From Colwellia sp. (lineage in GTDB: Bacteria > Pseudomonadota > Gammaproteobacteria > Enterobacterales > Alteromonadaceae), in NCBI RefSeq assembly GCF_013214175.1, contig NZ_JABSPA010000002.1:744001-808000 (forward strand): a DNA stretch of 64,000 nt, read 5' to 3'. Below are positions 29,219 through 39,248 of this stretch, in pieces. Every line of letters begins with the position of its first letter. Within the stretch, counting starts at the first letter, position 1. Made by a program: the position numbers and the translations under genes. The notes under the pieces are model-generated. The model saw only the letters and a program-made list of their open reading frames with translations. It made no database searches and was not told the origin of the DNA.

Positions 29219-29755
29219 ATGCTTAGCTATGCCACTGGTAATGCTTCAGCGTTTGATCTGCTTTACCATCGCCATAAACTGGTTGTTTTTCGTTTTTTTG
29301 TTCGGCAAAATTTGACACATACTGTGGCTGAAGAGCTGGCTCACGATACTTGGCTAAAAATTATTAATGCGCGTCAAAGCTATGTAGTCACGGCAAAATT
29401 CACCACTTATTTATTTACGATTGCTAGAAGGTTAGCAATTGATTATCAGCAAAAGAAAAGCCACATATGTGAAGTGACAACAGCAGATGACGAAGTATAT
29501 TCACAAGAATCAATGCAATCTAACGCAGATGATGAACAGGCTGAACCAGATAAACAAGCGTTAAGCATTGCCTTAAAACAGCAAATATCATTATTACCCT
29601 TTGAACAGCGAGAGGTGTTTTTGCTTAAACAAGAAGCCGGATTTAGTATTGATGATATTGCTAAAATTACTCAGCAGAACAAAGAAAAGGTTAAAAGCCG
29701 ATGGCGTTATGCTTTAAAAAAAATGCGTAAGGGGTTAAGTTTTTATGTCAACTGA
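29219..29755 (+). CDS. ECF-family RNA polymerase sigma factor
   Basis: The product of at least 178 residues has sigma region 2 (FDLLYHRHKLVVFRFFVRQ through FTTYLFTIARRLAIDY) and region 4 (LPFEQREVFLLKQEAGFSIDDIA, a helix-turn-helix). The coordinates use the first ATG, but family homology appears to start upstream: the frame is open from 29165 and encodes LDELSQDEADETLM, matching the usual beginning. No ATG, GTG or TTG lies there; ATT at 29177 after AAGGAAAG, or CTG at 29189, could serve. It overlaps the next gene by 11 bases. It is likely co-regulated with the vWA lipoprotein 100 bases upstream. Confidence 0.88.
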   Translation: MLSYATGNASAFDLLYHRHKLVVFRFFVRQNLTHTVAEELAHDTWLKIINARQSYVVTAKFTTYLFTIARRLAIDYQQKKSHICEVTTADDEVYSQESMQSNADDEQAEPDKQALSIALKQQISLLPFEQREVFLLKQEAGFSIDDIAKITQQNKEKVKSRWRYALKKMRKGLSFYVN

Positions 29756-30743
29756 ACATGATAAAAACAAAGTCACCATCGATGATGAACAGTTCATTGC
29801 TGCGCTTTATGCTGAGCTAGAAACGGAACTAGAAAGCGCACAGAAAAATACACAGCAAAATGAACTAACCACTAATCCTACTGATAAGCTGTTCACTGAA
29901 CAACCGAGCGCTTCACTCGAACAACGCATTTTAGCAGCAGCGCATAAAGCTGTTGATTCAAAACCAAAAATAATTGATTTAAATGGAGAAAAACCATCAA
30001 AAAATCAAAAGTCACGCGCTTGGCATGTTCCGCTTAGCCTAGCCGCGTCAACGGTATTAGTGGTGTCCTTGGTTGTTAATCAAGGAGAAGAGTCTGTGCT
30101 GCCAAATCGCGATGTTATGTTAGCGCCAAGAACTGTTCAAGCTGAACAGGCACTAAGCACTAAAAGAATAGGCATTGCTGAAAAAAATGTTATGGCGCAA
30201 GGACAAAGTCGAGATTTTGCCAAGCAAAGCAGGCATCAAGCTAAGAAAAATGCTAGCACACTGATTGAAGAATCTGTTCATGCTCTAGCTCAAGTATCAG
30301 CTCAACCACCCGTTAAAGCGGCAAGGAAACAGGATCATAAAGTCGCGGTTGAGATGCCTGCTCTGCCAGATTTTAAAGCACCACCGAGTAGAATTTCGTC
30401 AGATGAACAGCTGCGAAGAAGAGCCAGCGAAGAAATGGCAACGTTGAAAGAAAAATCATCGTTCAGCAAGCTCGAAGGCTCAATCCCTATGCTATTGCTG
30501 TCATTGCAGCAATATCAATTATTTAAAAAGCAAAACAAGCAATGGTTTTTACGTAACGAGAGTGAGCAATACTATGTAATTGATGTTTTCGATAGTGAAC
30601 ATAAAGCTACTCAATATAAGCTATTAAAAAAACATTTTAATATTAATGTTTTAACTCGAAATACAGCGGGTGACCATGTGAGTAGTTTGGCAAATGACAT
30701 CGAACATAAACATTCCTTTGAACAGATAGAAGTACTCGATTAA
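29745..30743 (+). CDS. Single-pass membrane protein, possible anti-sigma factor
   Basis: I do not recognise a named family. The 332-residue protein has a cytoplasmic-looking acidic N-terminus (about 1-90, with DEQFIAALYAELE), one membrane segment at about 95-113 (LSLAASTVLVVSLVV), a long basic and Ala/Gln-rich periplasmic linker, and a compact C-terminal part (about 245-332). The topology and the 11-base overlap with the sigma gene fit an anti-sigma factor. The usual zinc anti-sigma motif (H-x3-C-x2-C) is absent. The regulator role is inferred from position only. Confidence 0.6.
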   Translation: MSTEHDKNKVTIDDEQFIAALYAELETELESAQKNTQQNELTTNPTDKLFTEQPSASLEQRILAAAHKAVDSKPKIIDLNGEKPSKNQKSRAWHVPLSLAASTVLVVSLVVNQGEESVLPNRDVMLAPRTVQAEQALSTKRIGIAEKNVMAQGQSRDFAKQSRHQAKKNASTLIEESVHALAQVSAQPPVKAARKQDHKVAVEMPALPDFKAPPSRISSDEQLRRRASEEMATLKEKSSFSKLEGSIPMLLLSLQQYQLFKKQNKQWFLRNESEQYYVIDVFDSEHKATQYKLLKKHFNINVLTRNTAGDHVSSLANDIEHKHSFEQIEVLD

Positions 30744-30785
30744 AAATAATTTCGTCAACTTATAGGCGCAACAAAAATATTAGGG

Positions 30786-30791
30786 TAGAAT
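30786..30791 (+). promoter_or_regulatory. Likely -10 box of rnpB
   Basis: TAGAAT ends 7 bases before the inferred 5' end of RNase P RNA, the normal distance to a transcription start. A GCGCCCC discriminator follows. No good -35 box is visible. Confidence 0.55.
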
Positions 30792-30798
30792 GCGCCCC

Positions 30799-31208
30799 GA
30801 GTTGACCAGACAATCGCTGGCTAGTTTGCGTAAGTATTTCTAGCGGGAGGAAAGTCCGGGCTCCAATGAGCAGGGTGCCAGGTAATGCCTGGGCGGCGTG
30901 AGCCGACGACAAGTGCAGCAGAGAGAAGACCGCCGATGGCTTCCTTTCGAGGATTCACAGGTAAGGCTGAAAGGGTGCGGTAAGAGCGCACCGGATTGCT
31001 GGTAACAGTAATTGCAGGGTAAACTCCACCTGGAGCAAGACCAAATAGGGTTTCATGATTATTTAGGCGTAAGCTTTAATAATATAAGCGTGGCTCGCGT
31101 GGAAACCGGGTAGGTTGCTTGAGCCTTAGAGCGATTTAAGGCCTAGACGAATGATTGTCACTCTTCTTCGGAAGAGATACAAAACCCGGCTTATGTGGTC
31201 AACTCACT
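30799..31208 (+). ncRNA. rnpB: RNase P RNA, bacterial class A
   Basis: This is the catalytic RNA that trims tRNA 5' leaders. The P1 helix pairs GAGTTGACCA (30799-30808) with TGGTCAACTC (31196-31205). The conserved core elements are present in order: GAGGAAAGTCCGGGCTCC (30847-30864), CAGGGTGCCAGGTAA, GAAAGGGTGCGGTAAGAG, the AAACTCCACC-GGAGCAAGACCAAATAGG block, GCTTGAGCC, GGCCTAGACGAATGA and ACAAAACCCGGCTTAT near the 3' end. The length of about 410 is slightly over the E. coli 377, the difference lying in peripheral helices. A C/G-rich hairpin follows. Confidence 0.96.
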
Positions 31209-31622
31209 TATTCTAAGATAGCCCCGGTAAAACGGGGCTTCTGCAATTGATTTTGTTGGTGCTAACTTTGAAACATAAGATGGTACATAAATAAAATATC
31301 CCCATTAGAAATAATACCTATTAATTTTCGCTATAGAGTTGCCGCTAAGGCTCAAGCCTTTACTAATGTAATTTAAATAAAATACTCTCTTCATACTAGC
31401 TGCTACTTTACTATCGCTATAACTTGTCATAATTGGCTTTGCGGTATAGTTAACCTTTCCAACAAAACTATGAGTTGTTATTATCTAGTTAATGGTTGTC
31501 TTTTTTCAATGGTAAAATTTATGATTAGCCATTTAAAAGTAAGTCGGAAATTGAGATTTTCTCCGTCTGTATCAGTCGGCCACACAGTAACAAATATTAG
31601 TATCTAACAAAGAGATAAACAC
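31209..31622. other. Gap between rnpB and the alpha-2-macroglobulin gene
   Basis: Apart from the rnpB terminator at 31221-31240, this stretch of about 410 bases is AT-rich, with no gene that I recognise. It must contain the promoter of the macroglobulin-pbpC operon. AAAGAGATAAACAC before the ATG at 31623 is a moderate ribosome-binding region. Confidence 0.5.
31221..31240 (+). terminator. Terminator after rnpB
   Basis: GCCCCG and CGGGGC form a strong 6-bp stem with the loop GTAAAA, 12 bases after the inferred RNA end. The T tract is short (TTCTG), so termination may be partial or helped by other factors. Confidence 0.6.
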
Positions 31623-34600
31623 ATGGTTAAAGGACTAACAACGTTAAAAGTAATATTACCTTTGCTTTTATTGCTTAGTGCTTGCTCGGAAAAACCAGCA
31701 AGTACCGGCACTCAAACTGAAAATAATACGCAAAAGTCAGCAATAAAGCCTGTGGAAAAGCCAAGTATTGCTGTCATCCAAGGTAATAACAAAACTATCA
31801 AAGAAAAAAGTCAGCCAGATTATAGTGATCGAAAAGTTGAAGTTTTAGATATTGCTGAGCGCAGTTTTAATGGCGGCAATGCCATAGCAGTTACCTTCTC
31901 TGCACCGTTAAACCCCGAATTGAAACATGATGATTATTTTTCACTGACTGAAAAATCTGGTGCTAAGGTAGATGATAGTATTGTCTTGTCTAAAAATAAC
32001 AAGGTGGTTTACTTTCCGTTTATTGAGCCTTCAAGCACATACAAACTAACGGTATATAAAGGTCTGAGCGCAAATAATGGCTCTACATTAAAAAAAGATA
32101 CTTTTAAAGCAATAAAAACTCGTCAGATAATAGCCAGCTATAACTTTTCCAGTAAAGGCTCTTTTTTACCGTTAAAACAACATAACGGCTTACCTATTGA
32201 GTTAGTTAATATTAAAGCAGTTAATGTTGATTACTTTAAAGTGCCTGATGATCAAGTTGTGCAATTTCTAACTAATAAAAGCTCTTTTCAAAATAAAGTA
32301 TACCGTTATTACGCACAACAGAGTATTAGCCGTGCAGAGCAAGTTTATTCGGCACGCTACCAGTTTAATGGGCAAAAAAATAAGCGGAGAACTTTTAATT
32401 TACCGATCCAAAATATTGAGGCTTTGTCCTCCGCGGGTATTTACCTCGCGGTAATGACTGAGCCAAACGATGTTTACAATGATATTTCAATGACTCATTT
32501 TATGGTGACCGATATAGGCATGCACGTACGTGTTTATAAAAACCAATTAGAAGTTGCTTTAAATAGTTTAACCAATCAAAAACCGCTTTCAGCAGTAAAA
32601 GTCACTTTATTAAATAATAACGGCAAACAAATAGACCAATTTAAAAGCTCACCCGATGGCTTGGGCACACTAAGAACGAAAACTGATGCTAGATATATAG
32701 TTGCTCAGTCAGGTGCCTCTTTTTCTGTCGTTTCTCTTACTGGGCCCGCATTGGATTTATCTGAATTCACCCTTGCACAACGTCCTTTTGTTTCCGATGA
32801 AATATTTGTTTATAGTGCTCGTGATCTATATCGTCCAGGTGAATCGGTTGATTTTAATGCCTTATTACGAGATCAAGATGGTCAACGCATTAAGGCAATA
32901 GCCCTGAAAGCAAACATTAAAGATCCCAGTGGTCAAACGGCTAAAGATTTTACTTGGCGCAGTAACAGCGATGGTTACTTTCATCAGCAATTTACTATAC
33001 CAAAAGATGCAAAAACAGGAACTTGGCTGCTAGAAATTCGTAAACATAAACACATATTAGCGAGCTATAAATTTAAAGTTGAAGAATTTTTGCCCGAGCG
33101 TTTGAAGCTTACCTTTAACCAAGGCGAAACAGCTAAACTGTATCAACTTAATGACAAGCTAACCGTTAATGTCTTAGGTGAATACTTATATGGTGCGCCA
33201 GCATCGGGTAATCGCTTTGAATCACGTATTGTAATTACTCCCCAGCGTCAGCCTTTTGATGCATTAAAAGGTTTTCAGTTTGGTAATATTATTGAAAAAA
33301 ACCTAAGCCAACAATATAAATTAGCCGATGTAAAACTAGACTCCCAAGGCAAAACAACAATCACCATAGAAAATCGCTGGGCTAAGGTTAAATCACCTGT
33401 GCAAGTAACGTTACAAGCAAGTTTATTTGAAACGGGTGGTCGAGCAATTTCAAGACGCCATCAAACAACCGTTATTTCGGGTAATATGCTCATTGGCATT
33501 AAACCTCATTTTAAAAATAACCCAGAGCACAATAGCCGAGTTACCTTTGATGTGGTTACCACAAATGCACAGGGTAAATTAACTAAAAACGCTGCCTTAG
33601 ATGTTAAATTAGTCAGAGAAGACCGTCGTTATTTTTGGGAGTTTAACAATAGTGATGGCTGGCATTATCGTTGGTCAGACAGTGAATTTGTTGAATACAA
33701 CAGTGCTGTCGATACCAATGCTAATAAAGCCAGTCAGTTAGACGTGCCCGTTGAATACGGCCGTTATCGTTTAGAAATTAGCGATGCGGCAACTAAAACA
33801 ATGACCAGTGTACGATTTTTTGCCGGTCATGACTGGTATAGCTCATGGCGAAATAATCAATCATCATCGCAAGCCGCTCGTCCAGATAAAGTATCGCTCG
33901 CTTGGGATAAAGCTTCGTATAACGCAGGTGATGTTGCACAATTAAGCATAGTGCCACCAAAAGCAGGTGAAGCATTACTGCTGATAGAGTCGGACAAGCT
34001 GCTTTATTCACAGCGCATTTCCATACCTGCTGAGGGGCTTAATGTTGCGATAAACATTGATGAAAAATGGCAACGCCATGACATTTATGCCTCAATTGTG
34101 CATTTACAGTACGGCGATAATAAAAAACGCATTACCCCAACGCGCGCCATCGGTTTAATTCATTTACCACTTAACCGCGAGTCACGTAAGCTTGAGCTTG
34201 AGATAGAGTCTGCTAAGGAAATTTATCCTAACCAAAGCTACCAAGTTAAAGTAAAAGTGAATGGTCATGCTGATCAACAAGCTAAATTAACCTTAGCTAT
34301 GGTTGATGTTGGCGTTTTAAGCCTAACCGATTTTGATACACCTGATGTTCACCAGTTCTTTTTTGAACCAAGACGTTTTCAAGTAGATAGCCGAGACTTG
34401 TATCAAAACTTAATTGACTTAAATGATGCGCCACTAGCGAAACAAAAATTTGGTGGCGATGCAGAATTAAGTCGCGGCGGTAAAAAAGCGCAAGCTGAAG
34501 TACAAATACTGTCACTCTTTAGTGGCTTAGTTGCTGTAGATAACAAGGGCTACGCAACTGTCGCTTTTGATATTCCTGACTTTAACGGCAGAGTACGCTT

Positions 34601-36602
34601 AATGGCGATCGCTTTTACCGATGATAAATTTGGCTCTGCGGAAAGTGAAATGACTATCGCTGCACCTATTGTTAGTCAAATAGCCATGCCGCGCTTTTTA
34701 GCAACCGGTGACCATTCAACCTTTGCCCTTGATTTACACAACTCCACCGAACAAACGCAAACATTAACCGTGGCTTTAACCACGACAGGCCCCGTTAGTC
34801 TCACTAGTGCTGATTCTAAAAGCAACTCGAAGAGTGATGCTACTGCCAACAATAGCCAAGAAATCACCTTAGCAGCCAAAGAAAAAACCACTTTGATCTA
34901 CCCTGTTTCGGTTGGTAGCCAAGAAGGACGATCGAAAGTATCACTATCTGTACAAGGGGTTGAGGGCTATCCCATCGATAGAAACTGGCATATCGCCGTA
35001 CGATCAGCCTATCCAGCATTAATTGAGTATAAAAATGCCACGTTAATTAAAGATCAATCTTTTAGTTTTAGCCCAAGTGATTACGCTCATTTAAAAGCAA
35101 ATACTCTTGAGGCGGTGTTATCGGTAAATAATATGGTTGAATTTAACAGCCGCGAACAAATGAAACATTTACTAAAATATCCTTATGGCTGTTTAGAGCA
35201 ATCGACCAGTTCAACCTACCCCTGGTTATATGCTAATAAAGAAATACTAGACTCCCTTGATTTAAAAAATACGTCTAATAAACATCGCTTGGAAAGCATT
35301 AACTATGGTTTATCACGCATTCAAGCCAAAGCATTGAAAAATGGTAGTTATGGTTTATGGAGCAATACCAGTCAAGAAGAGCATTGGTTAACTGCTTACG
35401 TCGGAGACTTTTTAACGGATGCTAAAGAACAAGGTATTGAAGTTAATCGCCAGCAATACCAAAAAACCATGGCTCGCTTAACGACTTATTTAAAAAATCA
35501 AAATGGTACTTATACCAACCGTTGGTCAGAATCAGTAAAACATTACGATTTTGCTTACCGTGCTTATGCGGGGTATGTGTTATCTCGACACAATAAAGCG
35601 TCATTAGCCAAGTTACGTGATCTGGCTAAACACAAAAGCAAAGATGCTGAAAGTCAGTTAGCTTTAATTCACTTAGCCTTAGCGCTTAAAAATCAAGGTG
35701 ATGACGTTAACAGCCAAGCCATGTTTGATAAAGCTGTAGTGCTTGAACGTGGCACGAAATATTTAAGTGATTATGGTTCGGTTATTCGCGATAAGGCACT
35801 GATAATTCATTTATTAATTAAACATGAATATCAACTTGATTATGCCTTTGATACTGCTCTAGCACTTTCAAAAATACTTGCCGATAAAAAGTATTTAAGC
35901 ACACAAGAGCGTAATGCACTTTTTCTTGCCAGCATATCTTTAGAGCAAGGCGAGCAAAAGGATTGGCAAGCGCTACTTAGCTTTAATCAAGCGAAATCAA
36001 CGATAAAAAAAGCAGGTGCTTATACACAAAAATTATCGGCAACTGATTTACAGCAAGGGTTAAGCTTAACAAATAACTCTGCTGATCGTCTGTATGTTAA
36101 CTTTGCTTATCAAGGTGTTAGTAAAACAAAACCGCAAGCAACAACGGGTGATTTGACCATTGAACGAGACTACTACGACAGCAAAGGTCAGCAGATAGAT
36201 GCCAGTAAGTTAAAAGTTGGCGATATGGTATTAGTAGCTATTCGTGTTTATTCCGAGCGCCGAAGCCCGGACTTATTAGTGGTTGATTTATTACCTGCTG
36301 GTTTAGAATTAGAGAATCAGAATTTAAGCCACGCAATTAAACTCGACAGCATTATCTTTGATGGTAAACCCGCTAGTGAATGGCAAAAGAAAACCAATAT
36401 ATTACATCAAGAGTTTAGAGACGATCGTTATGTTGCTGCGATTGATGTCGGTTATAGAGGCACTAGTTACTTATTTTATTTAGCTCGCGCGGTAACACCA
36501 GGAAAATACCTAGTACCAGCCCCGTTAGTTGAAAACATGTATCAACCAGATAAAAACGCAGTGGGTGATACCCTAGATACCATTGAAATTACTAACCTAT
36601 AA
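31623..36602 (+). CDS. yfhM: Bacterial alpha-2-macroglobulin lipoprotein with thioester motif
   Basis: The 1659-residue lipoprotein has the lipobox LLSAC (Cys21) and a long series of macroglobulin beta-domains. A central region contains the presumed bait segment. The thioester motif Cys1190-Leu-Glu-Gln lies in YPYGCLEQSTSS, at nearly the same position as in the E. coli homologue. An alpha-helical thioester domain and a C-terminal receptor-like domain follow. Such proteins trap proteases in the periplasm, a defence thought to act when the envelope is breached. It overlaps pbpC by 20 bases; the pair is the standard arrangement and suggests joint defence and murein repair. Confidence 0.95.
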   Translation: MVKGLTTLKVILPLLLLLSACSEKPASTGTQTENNTQKSAIKPVEKPSIAVIQGNNKTIKEKSQPDYSDRKVEVLDIAERSFNGGNAIAVTFSAPLNPELKHDDYFSLTEKSGAKVDDSIVLSKNNKVVYFPFIEPSSTYKLTVYKGLSANNGSTLKKDTFKAIKTRQIIASYNFSSKGSFLPLKQHNGLPIELVNIKAVNVDYFKVPDDQVVQFLTNKSSFQNKVYRYYAQQSISRAEQVYSARYQFNGQKNKRRTFNLPIQNIEALSSAGIYLAVMTEPNDVYNDISMTHFMVTDIGMHVRVYKNQLEVALNSLTNQKPLSAVKVTLLNNNGKQIDQFKSSPDGLGTLRTKTDARYIVAQSGASFSVVSLTGPALDLSEFTLAQRPFVSDEIFVYSARDLYRPGESVDFNALLRDQDGQRIKAIALKANIKDPSGQTAKDFTWRSNSDGYFHQQFTIPKDAKTGTWLLEIRKHKHILASYKFKVEEFLPERLKLTFNQGETAKLYQLNDKLTVNVLGEYLYGAPASGNRFESRIVITPQRQPFDALKGFQFGNIIEKNLSQQYKLADVKLDSQGKTTITIENRWAKVKSPVQVTLQASLFETGGRAISRRHQTTVISGNMLIGIKPHFKNNPEHNSRVTFDVVTTNAQGKLTKNAALDVKLVREDRRYFWEFNNSDGWHYRWSDSEFVEYNSAVDTNANKASQLDVPVEYGRYRLEISDAATKTMTSVRFFAGHDWYSSWRNNQSSSQAARPDKVSLAWDKASYNAGDVAQLSIVPPKAGEALLLIESDKLLYSQRISIPAEGLNVAINIDEKWQRHDIYASIVHLQYGDNKKRITPTRAIGLIHLPLNRESRKLELEIESAKEIYPNQSYQVKVKVNGHADQQAKLTLAMVDVGVLSLTDFDTPDVHQFFFEPRRFQVDSRDLYQNLIDLNDAPLAKQKFGGDAELSRGGKKAQAEVQILSLFSGLVAVDNKGYATVAFDIPDFNGRVRLMAIAFTDDKFGSAESEMTIAAPIVSQIAMPRFLATGDHSTFALDLHNSTEQTQTLTVALTTTGPVSLTSADSKSNSKSDATANNSQEITLAAKEKTTLIYPVSVGSQEGRSKVSLSVQGVEGYPIDRNWHIAVRSAYPALIEYKNATLIKDQSFSFSPSDYAHLKANTLEAVLSVNNMVEFNSREQMKHLLKYPYGCLEQSTSSTYPWLYANKEILDSLDLKNTSNKHRLESINYGLSRIQAKALKNGSYGLWSNTSQEEHWLTAYVGDFLTDAKEQGIEVNRQQYQKTMARLTTYLKNQNGTYTNRWSESVKHYDFAYRAYAGYVLSRHNKASLAKLRDLAKHKSKDAESQLALIHLALALKNQGDDVNSQAMFDKAVVLERGTKYLSDYGSVIRDKALIIHLLIKHEYQLDYAFDTALALSKILADKKYLSTQERNALFLASISLEQGEQKDWQALLSFNQAKSTIKKAGAYTQKLSATDLQQGLSLTNNSADRLYVNFAYQGVSKTKPQATTGDLTIERDYYDSKGQQIDASKLKVGDMVLVAIRVYSERRSPDLLVVDLLPAGLELENQNLSHAIKLDSIIFDGKPASEWQKKTNILHQEFRDDRYVAAIDVGYRGTSYLFYLARAVTPGKYLVPAPLVENMYQPDKNAVGDTLDTIEITNL

Positions 36603-38985
36603 AATAAAGCAAGCGGCAGGCACTAAGCGATTTTGGCTCGGCACCATTATCGCTAGCATGTTGCTATTATTTTACTGCTTACATCTTGCCTACCCTCTTA
36701 ATATTCCTAAAGCACAAAAGAGCTTTGCTCAAGTGGTTTATGCTGATGACGGTCGTGCGCTGCGTGCTTTTGCTGATAGCAATGGTATATGGCGCCAACA
36801 AGCTGACCTTAACTCGGTTTCACCACTTTATATTCAAGCGCTATTAACCTATGAAGACCAGTATTTTTGGTCGCATTTTGGCGTAAATCCAGTATCGTTA
36901 TTGCGCGCTTTATATTTAAATTGGCGTTGTGGCTGTATCGTTTCTGGCGGTTCAACCCTTAGCATGCAAGTTGCGCGTATTTTACATCCTCATAGCCGCA
37001 CTATCTCTGGAAAGTTAGTACAAATATTAAGGACACTGCAATTAGAGCTAAGCTTATCGAAAGAAGAAATTTTAACACTCTATTTAAACTATGCACCATT
37101 TGGCGGTACTGTTGAAGGTGTTGAAGCGGCAAGTCAGGCTTATTTAGGCAAATCAGCAAAGCAACTTAGCCATGCTGAAGCAGCATTGCTGGCCGTATTA
37201 CCGCAAAGCCCATCAAAAATACGCCCTGACCGTTACCCACACAGAGCTGAAAAAGCACGTAACAAGGTACTAAAACGTTTAGCTAGTCAGCAGGTATGGT
37301 CAGCTGCAATAATAAAAAGTGCCCAGCAAGAACAAGTGTATGCGGCTAAGCCAAGCAGACCTAACTACGCGCCTTTGCTGGCAAGAAAATTGATACGAGA
37401 GTTTCCGCAACATAAAAAAATTAACAGCACCATAGATTATGATTTGCAGATCGGCCTTGAAGACCTATTAAAAAACTTTATTAGTAACCAGCCAGATAAA
37501 AGCTCCGCCGCAGTATTGGTAATTGATAATAAAAAAGGCACGGTAAAAGCTTATATTGGCTCCGCTGATTTTAATGATAAATCTCGCTTTAGTAATGTTG
37601 ATATGATTAGCGCTATTCGCTCACCGGGTTCAACCTTAAAACCCTTTATATACGCCAGCGCGATTGATAAAGGCTTAATACATTCACATAGCTTGCTAAA
37701 CGATAGCCCTCGTTATTATTCTGATTACAAACCAGAAAATTTTACTGGTCAGTTCAGCGGCCCGGTCAGTGTGCAAAGCGCCTTACAACGATCATTAAAT
37801 GTACCTGCCGTACAGGTACTTGAGCATTTAGGCGCGCAAAATTTTTATAATCAATTAGCATCAGCGGGCATTAAATTAACTTTACCGAAAGCCGCAAAAC
37901 CTAACTTATCTATTGCGCTAGGCGGTGCAGGCATTAGTTTATGGCAACTAGTTCAAGCTTTTTCAAGTCTGACTAATCAAGGAAAAGTATTATCTCCTCG
38001 TTATTATAATGAGCCCGTAGCTGCTGACAATCAAAGTGAAATTCAAAACAAAACGGCTGATTCACCACGTTATCTAATGAGTGACAGTGCCGCTTGGATT
38101 ACTTATAAAATGCTTATTGATAACCCTAGGCCCAATGCTTTATTAAGTGAAAATATTCGCAGAACTACCAATGATATAGCTTGGAAAACGGGTACCAGTT
38201 ATGGTTTTAGAGATGCATGGGCTATTGGCACAAGTGCAAAATATACCCTTGGTGTCTGGCTAGGACGCCCTGATGGCACTCCACAACCAGGTCACTATGG
38301 CGGCTTAACGGCAGCACCGCTGTTATTTAATGTCTCAGATGTCCTGCATCAAAATGATCATGTTTGGCTTAACAAGCCTGAAAAAGTTAGTACAACAGAA
38401 ATCTGCTGGCCTCTGGGTAAAAGCAAAAAGCAGACCGCTGAAGATTTATGTCATGTTTCACACCAAGCATTTACCCTTGCAGGGTTAACCCCGAATTCAT
38501 TAGCAGCGATTAATCATGATAAATGGCAAATGAACCCACAGCCTTATTGGCAAGAAACAGCAACGGGATTATTGACTGACTTTGCTTGCCCTGAAGAAAA
38601 AACCAAAAAGTATATGGCGTTGTGGCCAAAGTCACTTGAACCTTGGTTACCGAAAAAGTTCACCCGTGCGGCAATGTTACCGAAAAAAAGCCAACACTGT
38701 ACCAAGCTCACGACACCAAACTTTGGCGATATTAAAATAATTGGCTTAGCGAAACACACTGAAATAATAAGTCTCAGTGTTAATAAACCACCGGTAATTA
38801 ATTTTTCGGTTTTGGGCAGTAGCGGCCAGCTTGATTGGTATCACAATGGCAGTTTTGTAAAAAGCTTAGCCAGTAAACAAAGTTTTTTTTACGCAGCTAA
38901 GAGTTATGGTGAGCAGCAAATAGCGGTGATTGACTCACATGGTAACAGTGACATGATCACCTTTCAGGTAAGTGACGCTAGATAA
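36583..38985 (+). CDS. pbpC: Penicillin-binding protein 1C (bifunctional)
   Basis: The 800-residue membrane protein has one N-terminal transmembrane segment (about 18-38) and a GT51 glycosyltransferase domain with the catalytic Glu in TYEDQYFWSHFG. A transpeptidase domain follows, with the active-site SxxK in SPGSTLKPFIYAS and the KTGTS motif. The C-terminal BiPBP_C domain is at about 715-800. The start is the TTG at 36583; the next in-frame ATG, at 36656, would cut into the membrane segment. It overlaps the macroglobulin gene by 20 bases, implying coupled expression. Confidence 0.94.
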   Translation: MKLLTYKIKQAAGTKRFWLGTIIASMLLLFYCLHLAYPLNIPKAQKSFAQVVYADDGRALRAFADSNGIWRQQADLNSVSPLYIQALLTYEDQYFWSHFGVNPVSLLRALYLNWRCGCIVSGGSTLSMQVARILHPHSRTISGKLVQILRTLQLELSLSKEEILTLYLNYAPFGGTVEGVEAASQAYLGKSAKQLSHAEAALLAVLPQSPSKIRPDRYPHRAEKARNKVLKRLASQQVWSAAIIKSAQQEQVYAAKPSRPNYAPLLARKLIREFPQHKKINSTIDYDLQIGLEDLLKNFISNQPDKSSAAVLVIDNKKGTVKAYIGSADFNDKSRFSNVDMISAIRSPGSTLKPFIYASAIDKGLIHSHSLLNDSPRYYSDYKPENFTGQFSGPVSVQSALQRSLNVPAVQVLEHLGAQNFYNQLASAGIKLTLPKAAKPNLSIALGGAGISLWQLVQAFSSLTNQGKVLSPRYYNEPVAADNQSEIQNKTADSPRYLMSDSAAWITYKMLIDNPRPNALLSENIRRTTNDIAWKTGTSYGFRDAWAIGTSAKYTLGVWLGRPDGTPQPGHYGGLTAAPLLFNVSDVLHQNDHVWLNKPEKVSTTEICWPLGKSKKQTAEDLCHVSHQAFTLAGLTPNSLAAINHDKWQMNPQPYWQETATGLLTDFACPEEKTKKYMALWPKSLEPWLPKKFTRAAMLPKKSQHCTKLTTPNFGDIKIIGLAKHTEIISLSVNKPPVINFSVLGSSGQLDWYHNGSFVKSLASKQSFFYAAKSYGEQQIAVIDSHGNSDMITFQVSDAR

Positions 38986-39248
38986 GTTTGACTTCTCATT
39001 AAGTGATGATTTTCTCTTAGCTAAACCAAGCAATACTTCCCCCCGAAAAAATATGCTTTGCTAGCTCAAAGGATAGTATTTTGTCTTAATGGCATTAAAC
39101 TACAATCTAGCTAACAATATTGAGAACTTGATGACTAACTCATTAAGCGTTCGATATGACGAATATGATAAGCTCCTATTAAACTGGCTAGTGGCATTTT
39201 TACTTTTTAGCTAGCTAAATACTTTAAAGCGCAGCTAAGGCATTAATA

